Shown one piece after another: positions 11,331-23,362 of a stretch of 64,000 nt of DNA; within the stretch, counting starts at the first letter, position 1; each line of letters begins with the position of its first letter. Below the pieces are notes generated by a model. That model was not told the origin of the DNA. It ran no database searches and saw only the letters and a list, made by a program, of their open reading frames with translations. The position numbers and the translations under genes were made by a program. The DNA lies in the NCBI GenBank assembly GCA_018857735.1, contig JABMCL010003147.1, forward strand, positions 830,001 to 894,000, given 5' to 3'. This DNA comes from Alviniconcha marisindica (Eukaryota > Mollusca > Gastropoda > Provannidae).

Positions 11331-12068
11331 TCACGATGACACAGGACACTGGTGGAGTTCAGTGACCTTCCTGACGCCTGGTCACGGTCCTGACACACCG
11401 TATACCGTACGGCAAGCCGCCCAGCAACCCCGTGGTGTACTTGTTTAACTGGTGTTGCGTGCGCTCCACGAAGGTCACGGTTCAGATGCCCTCTGCAGGC
11501 AAACCCGAGCACCACGGCTAGTACCACCGCTGCCCCCTGACCTCCCATCCTTCACCTGCCTGGGGCCCCCCCAATGCAAAACACACACACACACCAAAAA
11601 AAAAAAAAAAATCATCGGCGAGTGAAGGTAGGCCTGATTCTGTGTGTAACTGCGGTTACAGAATGGAGCAGCAGCAACATGCTGACATTTGCGTTGAGAA
11701 ACAAGCCAGAGACTTGTGCGCGGGAGGAAAAACAAACGATGATGGAGATAGCCTGGTGGTCTGATGGAGGTTATGCCAGCACCCATAGAGCGCCCATGCA
11801 GTGCACGGGGCCCTTCCAGCTTCCACCCCCCCCCCCACCCCCAACCGCCCCTGCTACGCCTCCGCGTCTGTTGGTTTAACCGGCGACGACGCCGCCGATT
11901 CGTTGGCCGACGGTCGCTCCGGCCGGAGACTCGGTATTTGCGACTGAGGTAGACCCGGCTGCTTTCGGCAGCTGAGGACTTATGGAGTAGGGGGTTGATG
12001 ACCATCACAGAGGCTGTACTGATTATGCCATAGAAAATCTCTGCTATCAGTCATGGAGGACGATAGTC
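11331..12068. other. unique stretch, no gene seen
   Basis: Contains an A-run (11597-11611) and a C-run near 11826-11842. A small GC-rich segment at 11880-11940 has CGACGACGCCGCCG. No exon or RNA gene recognised. Confidence 0.5.
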
Positions 12069-12507
<439 letters not shown>

Positions 12508-12618
12508 TACTTTTGAAATAAAAAATCATTACCGCACACTTGCCGCACGTCGATAACCGAGTTTCTCTAGCCGTGTCAGACTGACAGTTCGGTCAGCCGA
12601 CGACACTCACTGACTAGG

Positions 12619-12751
12619 ATGACGGGAGAAGACGTGAAGCTGGCCGTGTGCCTATACTGTGTGCTAGCAAACATTATAAATACATCTTTGGTACTAGCTT
12701 TTCCACAACTTCCGCCGCTGGCTAGTTACCCCCCGTTCCACGAGATCAAAG
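12619..12751 (+). CDS. candidate first coding exon with signal-peptide-like start
   Basis: ATG at 12619 has A at -3. The first 27 residues form a short charged start, then a hydrophobic stretch (about residues 8-27, LAVCLYCVLANIIN...LVLA), then a Pro-rich segment FPQLPPLASYPPFHEIK. The sequence then reaches an AAAG|GTAATT donor (12752), with non-coding sequence beyond. This is what a first exon of a secreted protein or neuropeptide precursor looks like. I cannot name a family and found no second exon that I could join. It sits in a unique island between (GT)n and pyrimidine-rich repeats. Confidence 0.3.
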
Positions 12752-12925
12752 GTAATTGGCTCTATCCCCGAAAGTGCCTCCTGCCAAGTGCCCCTCAGTT
12801 CCCCCAGCTCACGGAGCCGTGATGCCGAGCTTCCCTCGCGCCGCTTGGCTTCTCTCCCCGGTGTATGTAGGCTGCTGCCGCTTCTTCGCCCCTGTGTCTG
12901 CAGTCGGCATCTTTCCATCCAACTT

Positions 12926-13065
12926 CACACACACACACTCACTCACACACTCACTCACTCACACACACACACAGAGCCACCCCGCACACCCCGGCTACCC
13001 TCCGACCTCCCTTCGCCCCCCCTCCCCCCTCCCCTCCTCTCCACTCCCCTCCCCACCCGCCTCTT
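12926..13065. repeat. CACACT repeat followed by C/T-rich tract
   Basis: CACACACTCA repeats at 12926-12975, then a polypyrimidine CCCCTCC-rich tract. Confidence 0.85.
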
Positions 13066-13539
13066 ACCTTGCCTGGCTTTTCTTTGGCCACGCCAACAGT
13101 CTTGCAGTGCCGACTGCAGTGAAAGTGTTGCCAGTCAGTCAGTTCCGGAGAAGACACGGGTCTGACGGTCGGCTCGCTCTCGTGTGGTGAGGGGTTTGAA
13201 CCCTCCAGGAATTACCGGCTTAGCGTGGTTGCGGCGGGCGCCTCCCCGGCCTCTCACTGTCCCATCCGCGTTGCCCCAGTCAGCTGATCCGGGATCCACC
13301 CGCTGCGTCAGCTCCGTGTCGTGGACCTCATCGCCTAACTAACAGCCGGCGGTGTCAGTGTCAAGTTGGTGCCGTGTCGCTGCGGAAACCTACCTGGCTA
13401 TTGTTGTTCCGGCAGCGCTGGGATTGTAGTTGTCCGTCGGCTGCAGGTGAGTGGCTCTAGTACTGAGCAACGGGTACTGTTTTAATCTCTTGACGTTTCT
13501 CGGCTGTACAGCATCGTCAGTTTGACATTGTCACGGTCA

Positions 13540-13600
13540 GTGGTTCTGACGTGACCCTCTGCGGTTGACGGGACGGTAAAATCCAAGAACTAACTGTGGA
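13540..13600 (+). mobile_element. SINE-like 3' tail, variant form
   Basis: 'CTGCGGTTGACGGGACGGTA' followed by AAATCCAAGAACTAACT. The close relative at 51715-51765 reads GCGGTTGACAGGCCGTTAAAATCC in the same place. It looks like the end of a short interspersed element whose head has decayed. Confidence 0.4.
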
Positions 13601-13639
13601 CCCATTTGAGGAACAAGTCTGCTAAACTTCATCCACCGA

Positions 13640-13790
13640 GATAAGTAGCTTATACACGTTATAATTATAGATAATAAAGCAGCCTGTACAAGTTATATCA
13701 GTGTATAATAAACAGGCTGTAGCATATACGAGTTATATAGATAATAAAGCAGCCTGTACAAATTATATCGATAATAAAGATGTAGGGTCT
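13640..13790. repeat. AT-rich degenerate repeat
   Basis: 'GATAATAAAGCAGCCTGTAC' and variants recur three times, interleaved with AGTTATAT segments. Confidence 0.8.
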
Positions 13791-14161
13791 GTTATCTCAC
13801 TTGAACCGGCATGGCATTTCGTTTTTCAGTAGACGGACAATGGGGATTTTCAGTGGGAAAAGGTTACTGTCGTCCATCAACCACGATGAGATGAGATGCC
13901 TGGCAACAATTATATTATACAGTTGTTCCTTCAGCTCAGTCACCATGCATTTCATTGTCAGTGGCGGATACGGATGTAGGCTTAATTGCCTAACAGTTAG
14001 TTCTAAGACTGATTGGTTTCCATCTTTTCTGCCCGCCATCCGTCCGCTCAGGACGTGTCGGTCATTACATGAAGAATGGGAGGGTCTGAGATACGGGTGT
14101 GCTGAACGATGCCCTTACGACGGCGTCAGTCACTGGGCCAAACTGCTGCACGCCAAATTCA

Positions 14162-14495
14162 GCACACCTTTACCTGACTGAAACAAAGGCAGCCTGCATG
14201 CGCACGCCTTCACCTGACTGAAACAGCGGCAGCCTGCATGCGCACCTTCACCTGACTGAAACAAAGGCAGCCTGCATGCGCACGCCTTCACCTGACTGAA
14301 ACAGCGGCAGCCTGCATGCGCACCTTCACCTGACTGAAACAGCGGCAGCCTGCATGCGCACGCCTTCACCTGACTGAAACAGCGGCAGCCTGCATGCACA
14401 CCTTCACCTGACTGAAACAGCGGCAGCCTGCATGCACACCTTCACCTGACTGAAACAGCAGCAGCCTGCATGCACACCTTCACCTGACTGAAACA
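14162..14495. repeat. 38-40 bp minisatellite, about 8.5 copies
   Basis: The unit is 'ACCTGACTGAAACAGCGGCA' plus 'GCCTGCATGCGCAC' plus either GCCTTC or CTTC, so long and short forms alternate in a partly regular order. The alternation suggests amplification as dimers at some stage. Confidence 0.95.
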
Positions 14496-14512
14496 ACAGA
14501 ACAGCGAAACTT

Positions 14513-14640
14513 CAAGGCACTGAGTAATACCAGCTCAACTGTCAAAACCGCTGAATGCCAACAACGGTTTCTGAATCAAGGCACTGAGTAATACCAGCTC
14601 AACTGTCAAAACCGCTGAATGCCAACAACGGTTTCTGAAT
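14513..14640. repeat. 64-bp exact tandem duplication
   Basis: Two copies beginning with 'CAAGGCACTGAGTAATACC' at 14513 and 14577, identical across the unit as far as I can read. Each copy contains the imperfect hairpin AAACCG...CGGTTT. Confidence 0.95.
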
Positions 14641-14989
14641 CGTGCTCAGCCGCCGTGCGGCGGTCAAGGTCAGTCATGCGCCGTTTAATGCAGTGTGTGT
14701 GTATTTTACAACGCCGGAATTTACCGATGTAGGACGCTCGTAGACTGAGCAGAACTTCACTGGTAGACAGGGGAGGGGCAAGTCAGGCAAGCCAGTACAG
14801 TATTCACCTGCAGTGTTACCTGCAAGGTAGCGGAAAAGGGGTCAGGTGAAGGTGTGTTGTGCCGAGTTGCGGCTGTGCGGTTTGCACGTGGGCACCCCGC
14901 CTCGCTGTCTGCCCTTTCGTCACTGGGTGGTGCCAGCGCTGTGCCGCTAATGCTGGAACCTTCCGTTGCTTTGGTCAGTTACACGTCGT

Positions 14990-15268
14990 GACTCTCCCTA
15001 CCCTTTGCGGCCACCGTCCTTCGTATTCCGCCACTACGGGTATTTGTAGAGACAGGTAGGCTACGACTGAAGACGGGTTAGCCTCAGTGCCGGAGTAGCT
15101 TTAGGCATCTACGTTTCGCTAAATTGAGCCGACGTCGTGATCTCTGGCACTTTTCCCCTCAGTCTTTGCTATTCCGCCACTGTTGCCGAGACAGGCAGGA
15201 CTGAAGAAGGGTTAGCCTTGTAGGCTTTAGGCATACACTACGTTCTAAGACTTTCACTAAATTGACGC
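14990..15268. repeat. diverged tandem duplication, about 135 bp
   Basis: 14996-15127 and 15155-15268 share in order: CTTTGC, 'ATTCCGCCACT', 'GAGACAGG', 'GACTGAAGA', 'GGGTTAGCCT', 'TTTAGGCAT' and 'CTAAATTGA'. The second copy is shorter, with deletions. Confidence 0.7.
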
Positions 15269-15308
15269 CCGCGGGTTCAGTGACTGACGGAGAGTGCAGT
15301 CCCGGCTG

Positions 15309-15480
15309 GTTGGTTGACGTGTTGCTTTACGTCCACAGCAACCGTAGGTTTATTAGGGACGGCTAGGATCCTACATGACACATAGTTCAGGAGCTGTGTC
15401 AGTGAGAGTCGAGGTGGCCGTCCTGGGCTGTCCGTCCTAACGACCCTTCTGGTTTCCGTGGACGTAAAGCTATATTGAAC
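15309..15480 (+). mobile_element. foldback family A, best copy
   Basis: The left arm (15324-15362) and right arm (15432-15470) are inverted repeats of 39 bases, with about 28 of 39 pairing. The outer 13 bases (GCTTTACGTCCAC / GTGGACGTAAAGC) and inner GGACGG/CCGTCC are perfect. The loop holds 'TTCAGGAGCTGTG' and 'GTCGAGGTGGCCGTCCTGG'. No coding capacity. Relatives lie at 2060-2160, 2610-2840, 15580-15635 (inverted) and probably 24155-24190 (one end, inverted). Confidence 0.65.
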
Positions 15481-15579
15481 CATGCTTCGGCATTGGTTAC
15501 AGCTTGTCCCTAATATGTCAACTGACATCTGAGGACATTAAGCATCACTTCATCATCACCTACATCACACACACACACA

Positions 15580-15637
15580 CAGGACGTCCACCTCGACTTT
15601 CACACAATAGCTCCTGAGCTCGTGCAGTCCCGGAACG
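15580..15637 (-). mobile_element. foldback family A core, inverted fragment
   Basis: 'GACGTCCACCTCGACTTTCA' then CACAATAGCTCCTGAGCTCGTG reads as the reverse complement of the family core. It lies only about 100 bp from the copy at 15309-15480, in opposite orientation. Confidence 0.5.
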
Positions 15638-15639
15638 TA

Positions 15640-16310
15640 AGCCGCGAACATGATCCCTACATCCTTTCCATCGCATGCAGCAGCGCGGTATGCTCGTCTT
15701 TTCAACAGCCTATCAGCTGATTAGAGCAAGGCGGCAGGAATTAAGCGTAGGACCAAGGCGGCCAGTCAGTGCCTCCATCCCTCGCCAACCGCCGGGTGTG
15801 GAGTGGAGACTGCAGGTGATGCAGAGCTGTGATAGTCGGCCATCTATCGCTTTCCAGGGTCAGCATGCTCCGTCAAGTTCACCTTTCTCAGATGACCTTC
15901 AAGATTCCGGACGCAGTCTTTTTCTCTCTCCCTCCCTCCTTCCCGGCCCATCCTCCTTGTTCTTGGTTGCGGGGGTGGTTTTTGACGAGAGGTTTCTGCG
16001 TGTGTTGTCTCGGCTCCCAGTGATTGCGCGATAGGTGTTTGTTGGGGGTGGGGTGGGGGAGGGGAACCCCCCTCTCTCGCTCTGTTTATCGAACAGCGAG
16101 TAGGTAGCTAATCTTCCTGTGGAGGGGAGAGGGCAAAGGTTGGCTATAACCTCGCGAAAGAGATGCCGTGACTCATGGAAACCGCGAGCATTGACTGAGC
16201 TGGTCGTCTGTTAGTTTTGCGGTTTTCCTGTTTTGCTAGGTGGGGAGTGGCGGTAGAGGGCTTTCTGCCGCGATAACAATAGCAGTGATAATGTGAGTAA
16301 TGAGAGCCGC
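15640..16310. other. unique stretch, no gene seen
   Basis: Pyrimidine-rich near 15920-15960 and G-rich near 16040-16062. Open frames of up to about 119 codons have no recognisable features. Confidence 0.45.
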
Positions 16311-16313
16311 GGT

Positions 16314-16314
<1 letters not shown>

Positions 16315-16356
<42 letters not shown>

Positions 16357-16380
16357 ACACACACACACCACGCACACCCC

Positions 16381-16457
<77 letters not shown>

Positions 16458-16519
16458 ACATACACACACACACACACACCACACACACACCACACACACA
16501 CACACCACACACACACTGA

Positions 16520-16560
<41 letters not shown>

Positions 16561-16634
16561 ACACACACACCACCAACACACACACTAACACACACACGAC
16601 ACACTGACACTACACACACACACACACACACACA

Positions 16635-16680
<46 letters not shown>

Positions 16681-16696
16681 ACATCACACACACATA

Positions 16697-16776
<80 letters not shown>

Positions 16777-16802
16777 CTACACTAACACACACACACACCA
16801 CA

Positions 16803-16833
<31 letters not shown>

Positions 16834-16883
16834 CACCACCACGCACGCACGCACGCACGCACGCACGCACGTACACACGCACG

Positions 16884-16926
<43 letters not shown>

Positions 16927-17003
16927 CACACACACACACACACACCACACACACACACACATGTACACGTACACACGCGAACACACCACACACTCACACA
17001 CAC

Positions 17004-17078
<75 letters not shown>
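16315..17078. repeat. long (CA)n then (GA)n microsatellite
   Basis: About 690 bases of CA dinucleotides with CACC, CTGACA, CACGCACG and CTACAC interruptions, then pure (GA)n at 17007-17078. Confidence 0.98.
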
Positions 17079-17079
<1 letters not shown>

Positions 17080-17354
17080 AATAAAAACATCAACTTGAAA
17101 CCCAGATGAGACTGTATAAATAGTATTTATGACACCCAGCATTCTTCCGTCACAGTTCTTTGGGAAAGGCCTCAAGTAGACCCAAAAATGTGAACACAAA
17201 TGGGGTGTGACCTGTTTCTATTTACTCTAGATAGATTTGTGATAACCGAATTTTTCGTACATCTGCAGGTTGCAGCGGTAGGAATGGTACGCTTACAGGG
17301 TTACACGGGTAGGAATGGCACAGGTACAGGGATACATGGGTAGGATAAACAGTG

Positions 17355-17656
17355 CAGCTGTCAGCTGCATGGTTAGACAGGATAGACAGTATTGCCAGTT
17401 GCAGCAATAGACGGTACGGCAGACAATACTGTCAACTGCAGGGTTAGACGGAGTAGACAGTACTGCCAGTTGCAGCAATAGACGGTACGGCAGACAATAC
17501 TGTCAACTGCAGGGTTAGACGGAGTAGACAGTACTGCCAGTTGCAGCAATAGACGGTACGGCAGACAATACTGTCAACTGCAGGGTTAGACGGAGTAGAC
17601 AGTACTGCCAGTTGCAGCAATAGACGGTACGGCAGACAATACTGTCAACTGTAGGG
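17355..17656. repeat. 71-bp satellite, left block
   Basis: 'GTAGACAGTACTGCCAGTTG' recurs at 17453, 17524 and 17595, exactly 71 bases apart. A diverged start lies at 17270-17440. The array is split by a 638-bp insertion. Removing it restores the 71-base register exactly (17595 + 71 = 18304 - 638). Confidence 0.97.
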
Positions 17657-17659
17657 TTA

Positions 17660-18294
17660 AGCCCGTTCTTAACTAGGCGAATGTTTGTTCGCCGAACATA
17701 CTTCGGACAGTTCGACGAACTATGATTCGTTTCTTAATTGAACGTTTAGTTCGCCGATCAATAGTTCGGACAGTCCAAACTTTACTTCGTTTTCAACTGG
17801 CTTGTAATGAGATGCAAGCTTCGGCCCGAACTTGCGGCAGACGCGCAGCAGACAGCATCGTGATCGAAAATGTAGGCTAAAGTCAAGTCAGGTCAAGTCA
17901 GTATACTTTCATCATCCCTCACAGGGTAATTCAACTAACTACTATATCATTCTGGGTCTCCGAGACAAGGCTGCGCCTCCCACAAGTCAACAAATAAACA
18001 AATTCCCTCCGAAGCGAGTGGAGAACCTAGCGACACCGTCATCCATTTTTATTTTTATTTTTTCTCCATCCACAGGAGAGCTCGGCTCTCAGCCAATCAG
18101 AGGCAATGATCGTCGAATAGGGCGAATGTTCCCAGAACATGTTGAGCGAAGCTTTTTGGACCCCGAATATAGCTTCGACGAATACTTCCAACTAGGTTCG
18201 CGAAGAAAAGTTCGCCCAATTAAGAACCAACTAGCTTCGCCGAATACTTCCAACTAGGTTCGCGAAGAAACATTCGCCCAATTAAGAACCGGCT
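17660..18294. mobile_element. Harbinger-like MITE (635 bp)
   Basis: Terminal inverted repeats of 27 bases (17660-17686 and 18268-18294) match at 24 of 27 positions, starting AGCCSGTTCTTAA. The element is flanked by TTA at 17657-17659 and 18295-18297, a 3-bp target duplication typical of the PIF/Harbinger superfamily. It sits inside a 71-bp satellite whose register is restored exactly on removal. The right end is internally duplicated: 'CGAATACTTCCAACTAGGTT' occurs at 18179 and 18241. A 141-codon open frame (17832-18257) shows no DDE transposase motif, so the element is non-autonomous. Superfamily assignment rests on the TTA duplication alone. Confidence 0.85.
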
Positions 18295-18297
18295 TTA

Positions 18298-18680
18298 GAC
18301 GGAGTAGACAGTACTGCCAGTTGCAGCAATAGACGGTACGGCAGACAATACTGTCAACTGTAGGGTTAGACGGAGTAGACAGTACTGCCAGTTGCAGCAA
18401 TAGACGGTACGGCAGACAATACTGTCAACTGTAGGGTTAGACGGAGTAGACAGTACTGCCAGTTGCAGCAATAGACGGTTCGGCAGACAATACTGTGAAC
18501 TGTAGGGTTAGACGGAGTAGACAGTACTGCCAGTTGCAGCAATAGACGGTACGGCAGACAATACTGTCAGCTGTAGGGTTAGACGGGGTAGACAGTACTG
18601 CCAGTTGCAGCAATAGACGGTACGGCAGACAATACTGTCAGCTGCAGGGTCAGACGGGGTAGACAGTGTTGTCCGTTGCA
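18298..18680. repeat. 71-bp satellite, right block
   Basis: The same unit as 17355-17656, with copies starting at 18304, 18375, 18446, 18517 and 18588 and a partial one to about 18680. Confidence 0.97.
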
Positions 18681-19170
18681 AGGTTACACCGTGGCGGTGG
18701 CGATATGTCAGCTGCACTTCGGCAGGTAGGGTGGCTGTAGTTCTCAGCTGCAGGGTTAAACAGGCATGGCAGGCCGTGCTATCAGCTGCAGGTTAAGGTA
18801 GGGTAGACTGTAGTGTCAGCTGCAGGGTTAAACAGGCATGGCAGGCCGTGCTGTCAGCTGCAGGTTAAGGTAGTGTAAGTAAGCAAGTAACTTTGTGTTT
18901 TACGCTCAGTCAACCACTACGGTTACGTCAGGGTACTGAGACTGTAGTGTCAGCTGCAAGGTTGGTGCTGTCAGCTGCAGGGTTAGACAGGGAGGGTAGG
19001 CCGTGCCGTCAACTGCAGGGTTAGGTAGGGTATGCTGTGCTGTCAGCTGCACGGTTAGACAGGTAGGTTAGACAGCAGTGTTAGTTGTAGGGTTAGACCA
19101 GGTGCAGCTAGAGCAGACAGCAGTGTCGGCTGCAGGGCTAGACCAGATAGGATGGACCATTCACTGGTGC
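18681..19170. repeat. degenerate relatives of the 71-bp satellite
   Basis: Repeated pieces such as 'GTCAGCTGCAGGGTTAGACAG' trimmed to 13-30 bases recur irregularly (18735, 18815, 18970, 19045), consistent with the decayed edge of the array. A SINE-like tail is inserted at 18876-18932. Confidence 0.75.
18876..18932 (-). mobile_element. SINE-like 3' tail
   Basis: On the - strand this reads GACGTAACCGTAGTGGTTGA then CTGAGCGTAAAACACAAAG and TTACTTGCTTACTTAC, matching tails at 27029, 35588, 51778, 53500 and 59404. Confidence 0.6.
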
Positions 19171-19370
19171 AGGTAGAGCAGACAGTAGTGTCGGTGCAGG
19201 CAGGTAGAGCAGACAGTAGTGTCGGTGCAGGCAGGTAGAGCAGACAGTAGTGTCGGTGCAGGCAGGTAGAGCAGACAGTAGTGTCGGTGCAGGCAGGTAG
19301 AGCAGACAGTAGTGTCGGTGCAGGCAGGTAGAGCAGACAGTAGTGTCGGTGCAGGCAGGTAGAGCAGACT
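19171..19370. repeat. 31-bp tandem repeat, about 6.5 copies
   Basis: 'GTAGAGCAGACAGTAGTGTC' plus 'GGTGCAGGCAG'; starts at 19173, 19204, 19235 and onward, near-identical copies. It shares CAGACAGTA with the 71-bp family and probably arose from it. Confidence 0.96.
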
Positions 19371-19589
19371 CGGCTTCAGGGTCAGCAAAGTAGGGTAGAC
19401 AGTGCTGTGGGTGCGTGCAATCAGCCAGTTACACCGTCGCCGGCCGTTTGGTGTGATTGTGCGTAACGGCAGTGTTCCACGGCCCCAGCAGTGCGTTTCA
19501 CCGGAAGACAGGACCGGGTGCCACGCCGACAGCGTTGCACGTTGCTTACAGTGACAGAAACGCAGGACTGTTGACATTATCACCCCAAA

Positions 19590-20060
19590 CCGCACTGTGT
19601 CGGTACCCAGCTCATCCCCTACTCCCCTACATCGCACTGTGTCGGTACCCAGCTCACCCCCCCTGCTCTACTACATCGCACTGTGTCGGTCCGCTCACCC
19701 CCTCTCCCCTCATCGCACTGTGTCGGTACCCAGCTCACCCCCCTGCTCCCCTGCATCGCACTGTGTCGGTACCCAGCTCACCCCCCTGCTCCCCTGCATC
19801 GCACTGTGTCGGTACCCAGCTCACCCCCCTGCTCCCCTCATCGCACTGTGTCGGTACCCAGCTCACCCCCCTGCTCCCCTGCATCGCACTGTGTCGGTAC
19901 CCAGCTCACCCCCCTGCTCCCCTGCATCGCACTGTGTCGGTACCCAGCTCACCCCCCTGCTCCCCTGCATCGCACTGTGTCGGTACCCAGCTCACCCCCC
20001 TGCTCCCCTACATCGCACTGTGTCGGTACCCAGCTCACCCCCCTGCTCCCCTACATCAAA
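19590..20060. repeat. 43-bp minisatellite, about 10.5 copies
   Basis: 'CATCGCACTGTGTCGGTACC' plus 'CAGCTCACCCCCCTGCTCCCCTG' in two parts; spacing 43 from 19754. Left copies are shortened. Because 43 is not a multiple of three, all three + frames are read in turn, giving long Cys/Pro/Ser open frames that are artefacts. Confidence 0.96.
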
Positions 20061-20205
20061 CACCTGCTTTCTGCTGACTCCCCCCCTCCTTCCCTACCCC
20101 CCTTTCTTATCACCCCCTCCTCTGCTCCCTTTCCCCTCTCTCTTTTTATTTCTAGATATCTACGTCATGGATAGGGACTGAAACAAACGTTCGTGGGAAT
20201 GGTAT

Positions 20206-20690
<485 letters not shown>

Positions 20691-20699
20691 AACTGAACA

Positions 20700-21328
<629 letters not shown>

Positions 21329-22840
21329 CTTGACCTGAGATACATACAGCACTGTTAGCGGCGCAGGAAGCAACAGGTGGACTGGCTTTTTATCATGACG
21401 CTATCACTCTCCTGCCAACAATGACCTCACGTCCTGCCAACAATGACCTCACGTGCTGAACCAAGGCTTGATCGGCTTTCACTCCCATGTGTTTATTTCT
21501 CTACACATCACTACGTTCCTGTTAATTTGCCCCCCTCCCCCTTTCTCTTCCCCCATCCCCCCCCCCCCCACCCCCCGTTCTCCTTTCGGCACCCATCATT
21601 TGGTCGTTTTAACGATCTCCGACATCAGTCAAGGACTGAATTTCGTTTGGCAGTTGAAGGGGAAGTGACGGAAGCGATTGCAGAAGTTGGTCATTCTGAG
21701 ACATCTCCCGACAAGTGAGGACCGGTGTGCGACTATTTTCATCTTCAAACATCATTTGGTTGGTCTGTCAATATTTGTACAAAAGAAGTACTTTGTTTTA
21801 GCTTGGAATTTTTCAGTTTCTCGCGGCGCTGCCGTCTTGGTTCGCTCTTTACAAATGAAGAGCAGAAAAAGTTGGGCTCGATCGTGACGTATTTGCCACT
21901 TTTGCCACACATGTCGGCCTTATTTGTGACGTCACTGATACAGGCTGCTGGGCGCGAGTTTTTTGAGTGTTGGTTTTTAACAAACAGGACAGGACGAGAA
22001 AGGGAGTGATAAACGGCTGTGTCAGTGTGTATACAATTATTTGTTCCCCGTTCCTGTCGGGAGGGCCCGCGATGCTTGTTCGGTTCGTTTTTCCCTTTAA
22101 GGGCATGTCCACCCTCTACCTGTCTTATGGCGGTGTCCCACTTCATCAGACACCGGTCCTCGCGTGGATTTTCGAGGTATCCCATTTCATCAGACACCGG
22201 TCCTCCCTTGTCGGGAGATGTCTTAAGGAGGTGCCCGCTTCATCAGACACCGCCGTCCTCAGAAATTCCTCACCTTCATCAGACACGCTCATTAGCTTTG
22301 CTCAGTCACACTCACCGGGCTTGTTCGCACCCCCCCCCCTCCCTCCATCTTCTCCATCCCCCCCCCCCCCCCACCCCCCAAGTGTTTTGACGGTAGTGTT
22401 TCCTCCAGCGGGCAACACGCGGCCCAGGCTATCAGGCTGTTTGAGTGACGGCGAGGTGCGTGCAGTACACACGGTACTGTACTGTGTGCAACAGGCTCTA
22501 ATTGCTCTGTACGCACACTGACTGTATACCGGCAGCGGCGGCGGAGGCCATCTTGCCCACCCTGAACTGAGAAAACACCAAGCTTCCAGCGGAGTGGCGG
22601 AAGTGAGGCGGAAGCGGCCCCCAGAGAGCGTGGCTGTGGCTATGGGCGGTAGCTGGACTATAGTGGTAGTGCTGACCAGAGACGCTACCTCTGTGCTGAC
22701 CACCGGGGGCACGTTCATCACGCGCGTCTGGCCACATGACGTGGGCAATTCTCTTTCCGCCACTCTCAAGTAGCCTCCTCCTCATTACCCCTGTCCACAC
22801 CTGTCTCACCCCGTGTTCCGTGCACCTGCTGCTCGATGCG
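21329..22840. other. mostly unique stretch, no gene seen
   Basis: Contains a C-run (21559-21570), and 'CTTCATCAGACACCG' repeated about four times at 22140-22290 with ~55-60 bp spacing. C-runs flank 22330-22380. Open frames on the - strand (21745-22197) have no recognisable domain. Confidence 0.5.
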
Positions 22841-22844
22841 CCGC

Positions 22845-23362
22845 CTCTTTCCTCCCTTCTTCCTTCCTTCCTTCCTTCCCTCCATCCATCCCTCCTTTCT
22901 TCCATCCCTCCTTTCTTCCCTCCTTCCTCCATTCCGAAGTTCCTTCCTTCCTCAGTCCCCGCCATCCTTCCTTTCTTCCCTCCTTCCTTCCTCCCCGCCA
23001 TCCTTCCTTCCCTCCTTCCTTCCTCCCCGCCATCCTTCCTTTCTTCCCTCCTTCCTTCCTCCCCGCCATCCTTCCTTCCCTCCTTCCTTCCTCCCCGCCA
23101 TCCTTCCTTTCTTCCATCCCTCCTTTCTTCCCTCCTTCCCTCCTTCCTTCCTCCCCGCCATCCTTCCTTTCTTCCATCCCTCCTTTCTTCCCTCCTTCCC
23201 TCCTTCCTTCCTCCCCGCCATCCTTCCTTTCTTCCATCCCTCCTTTCTTCCCTCCTTTCCTCCTTCCTTCCTCCCCGCCATCCCTCCTTTCTTCCATCCC
23301 TCCTTTCTTCCCTCCTTCCTCCCTTCTTCCTTCCTTCCTCCCCGCCATCCTTCCTGTCTTCC
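22845..23362. repeat. polypyrimidine minisatellite (about 60-bp units)
   Basis: CCTTCCTCCCCGCCATCCTT-type units of 30-60 bp built from CCTTCCTT and CATCCCTCCTTTC blocks. The strict strand asymmetry (C/T on +) could support triplex (H-DNA) formation. Arg/Gly/Lys/Glu open frames on the - strand up to 304 codons are artefacts. Confidence 0.96.
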
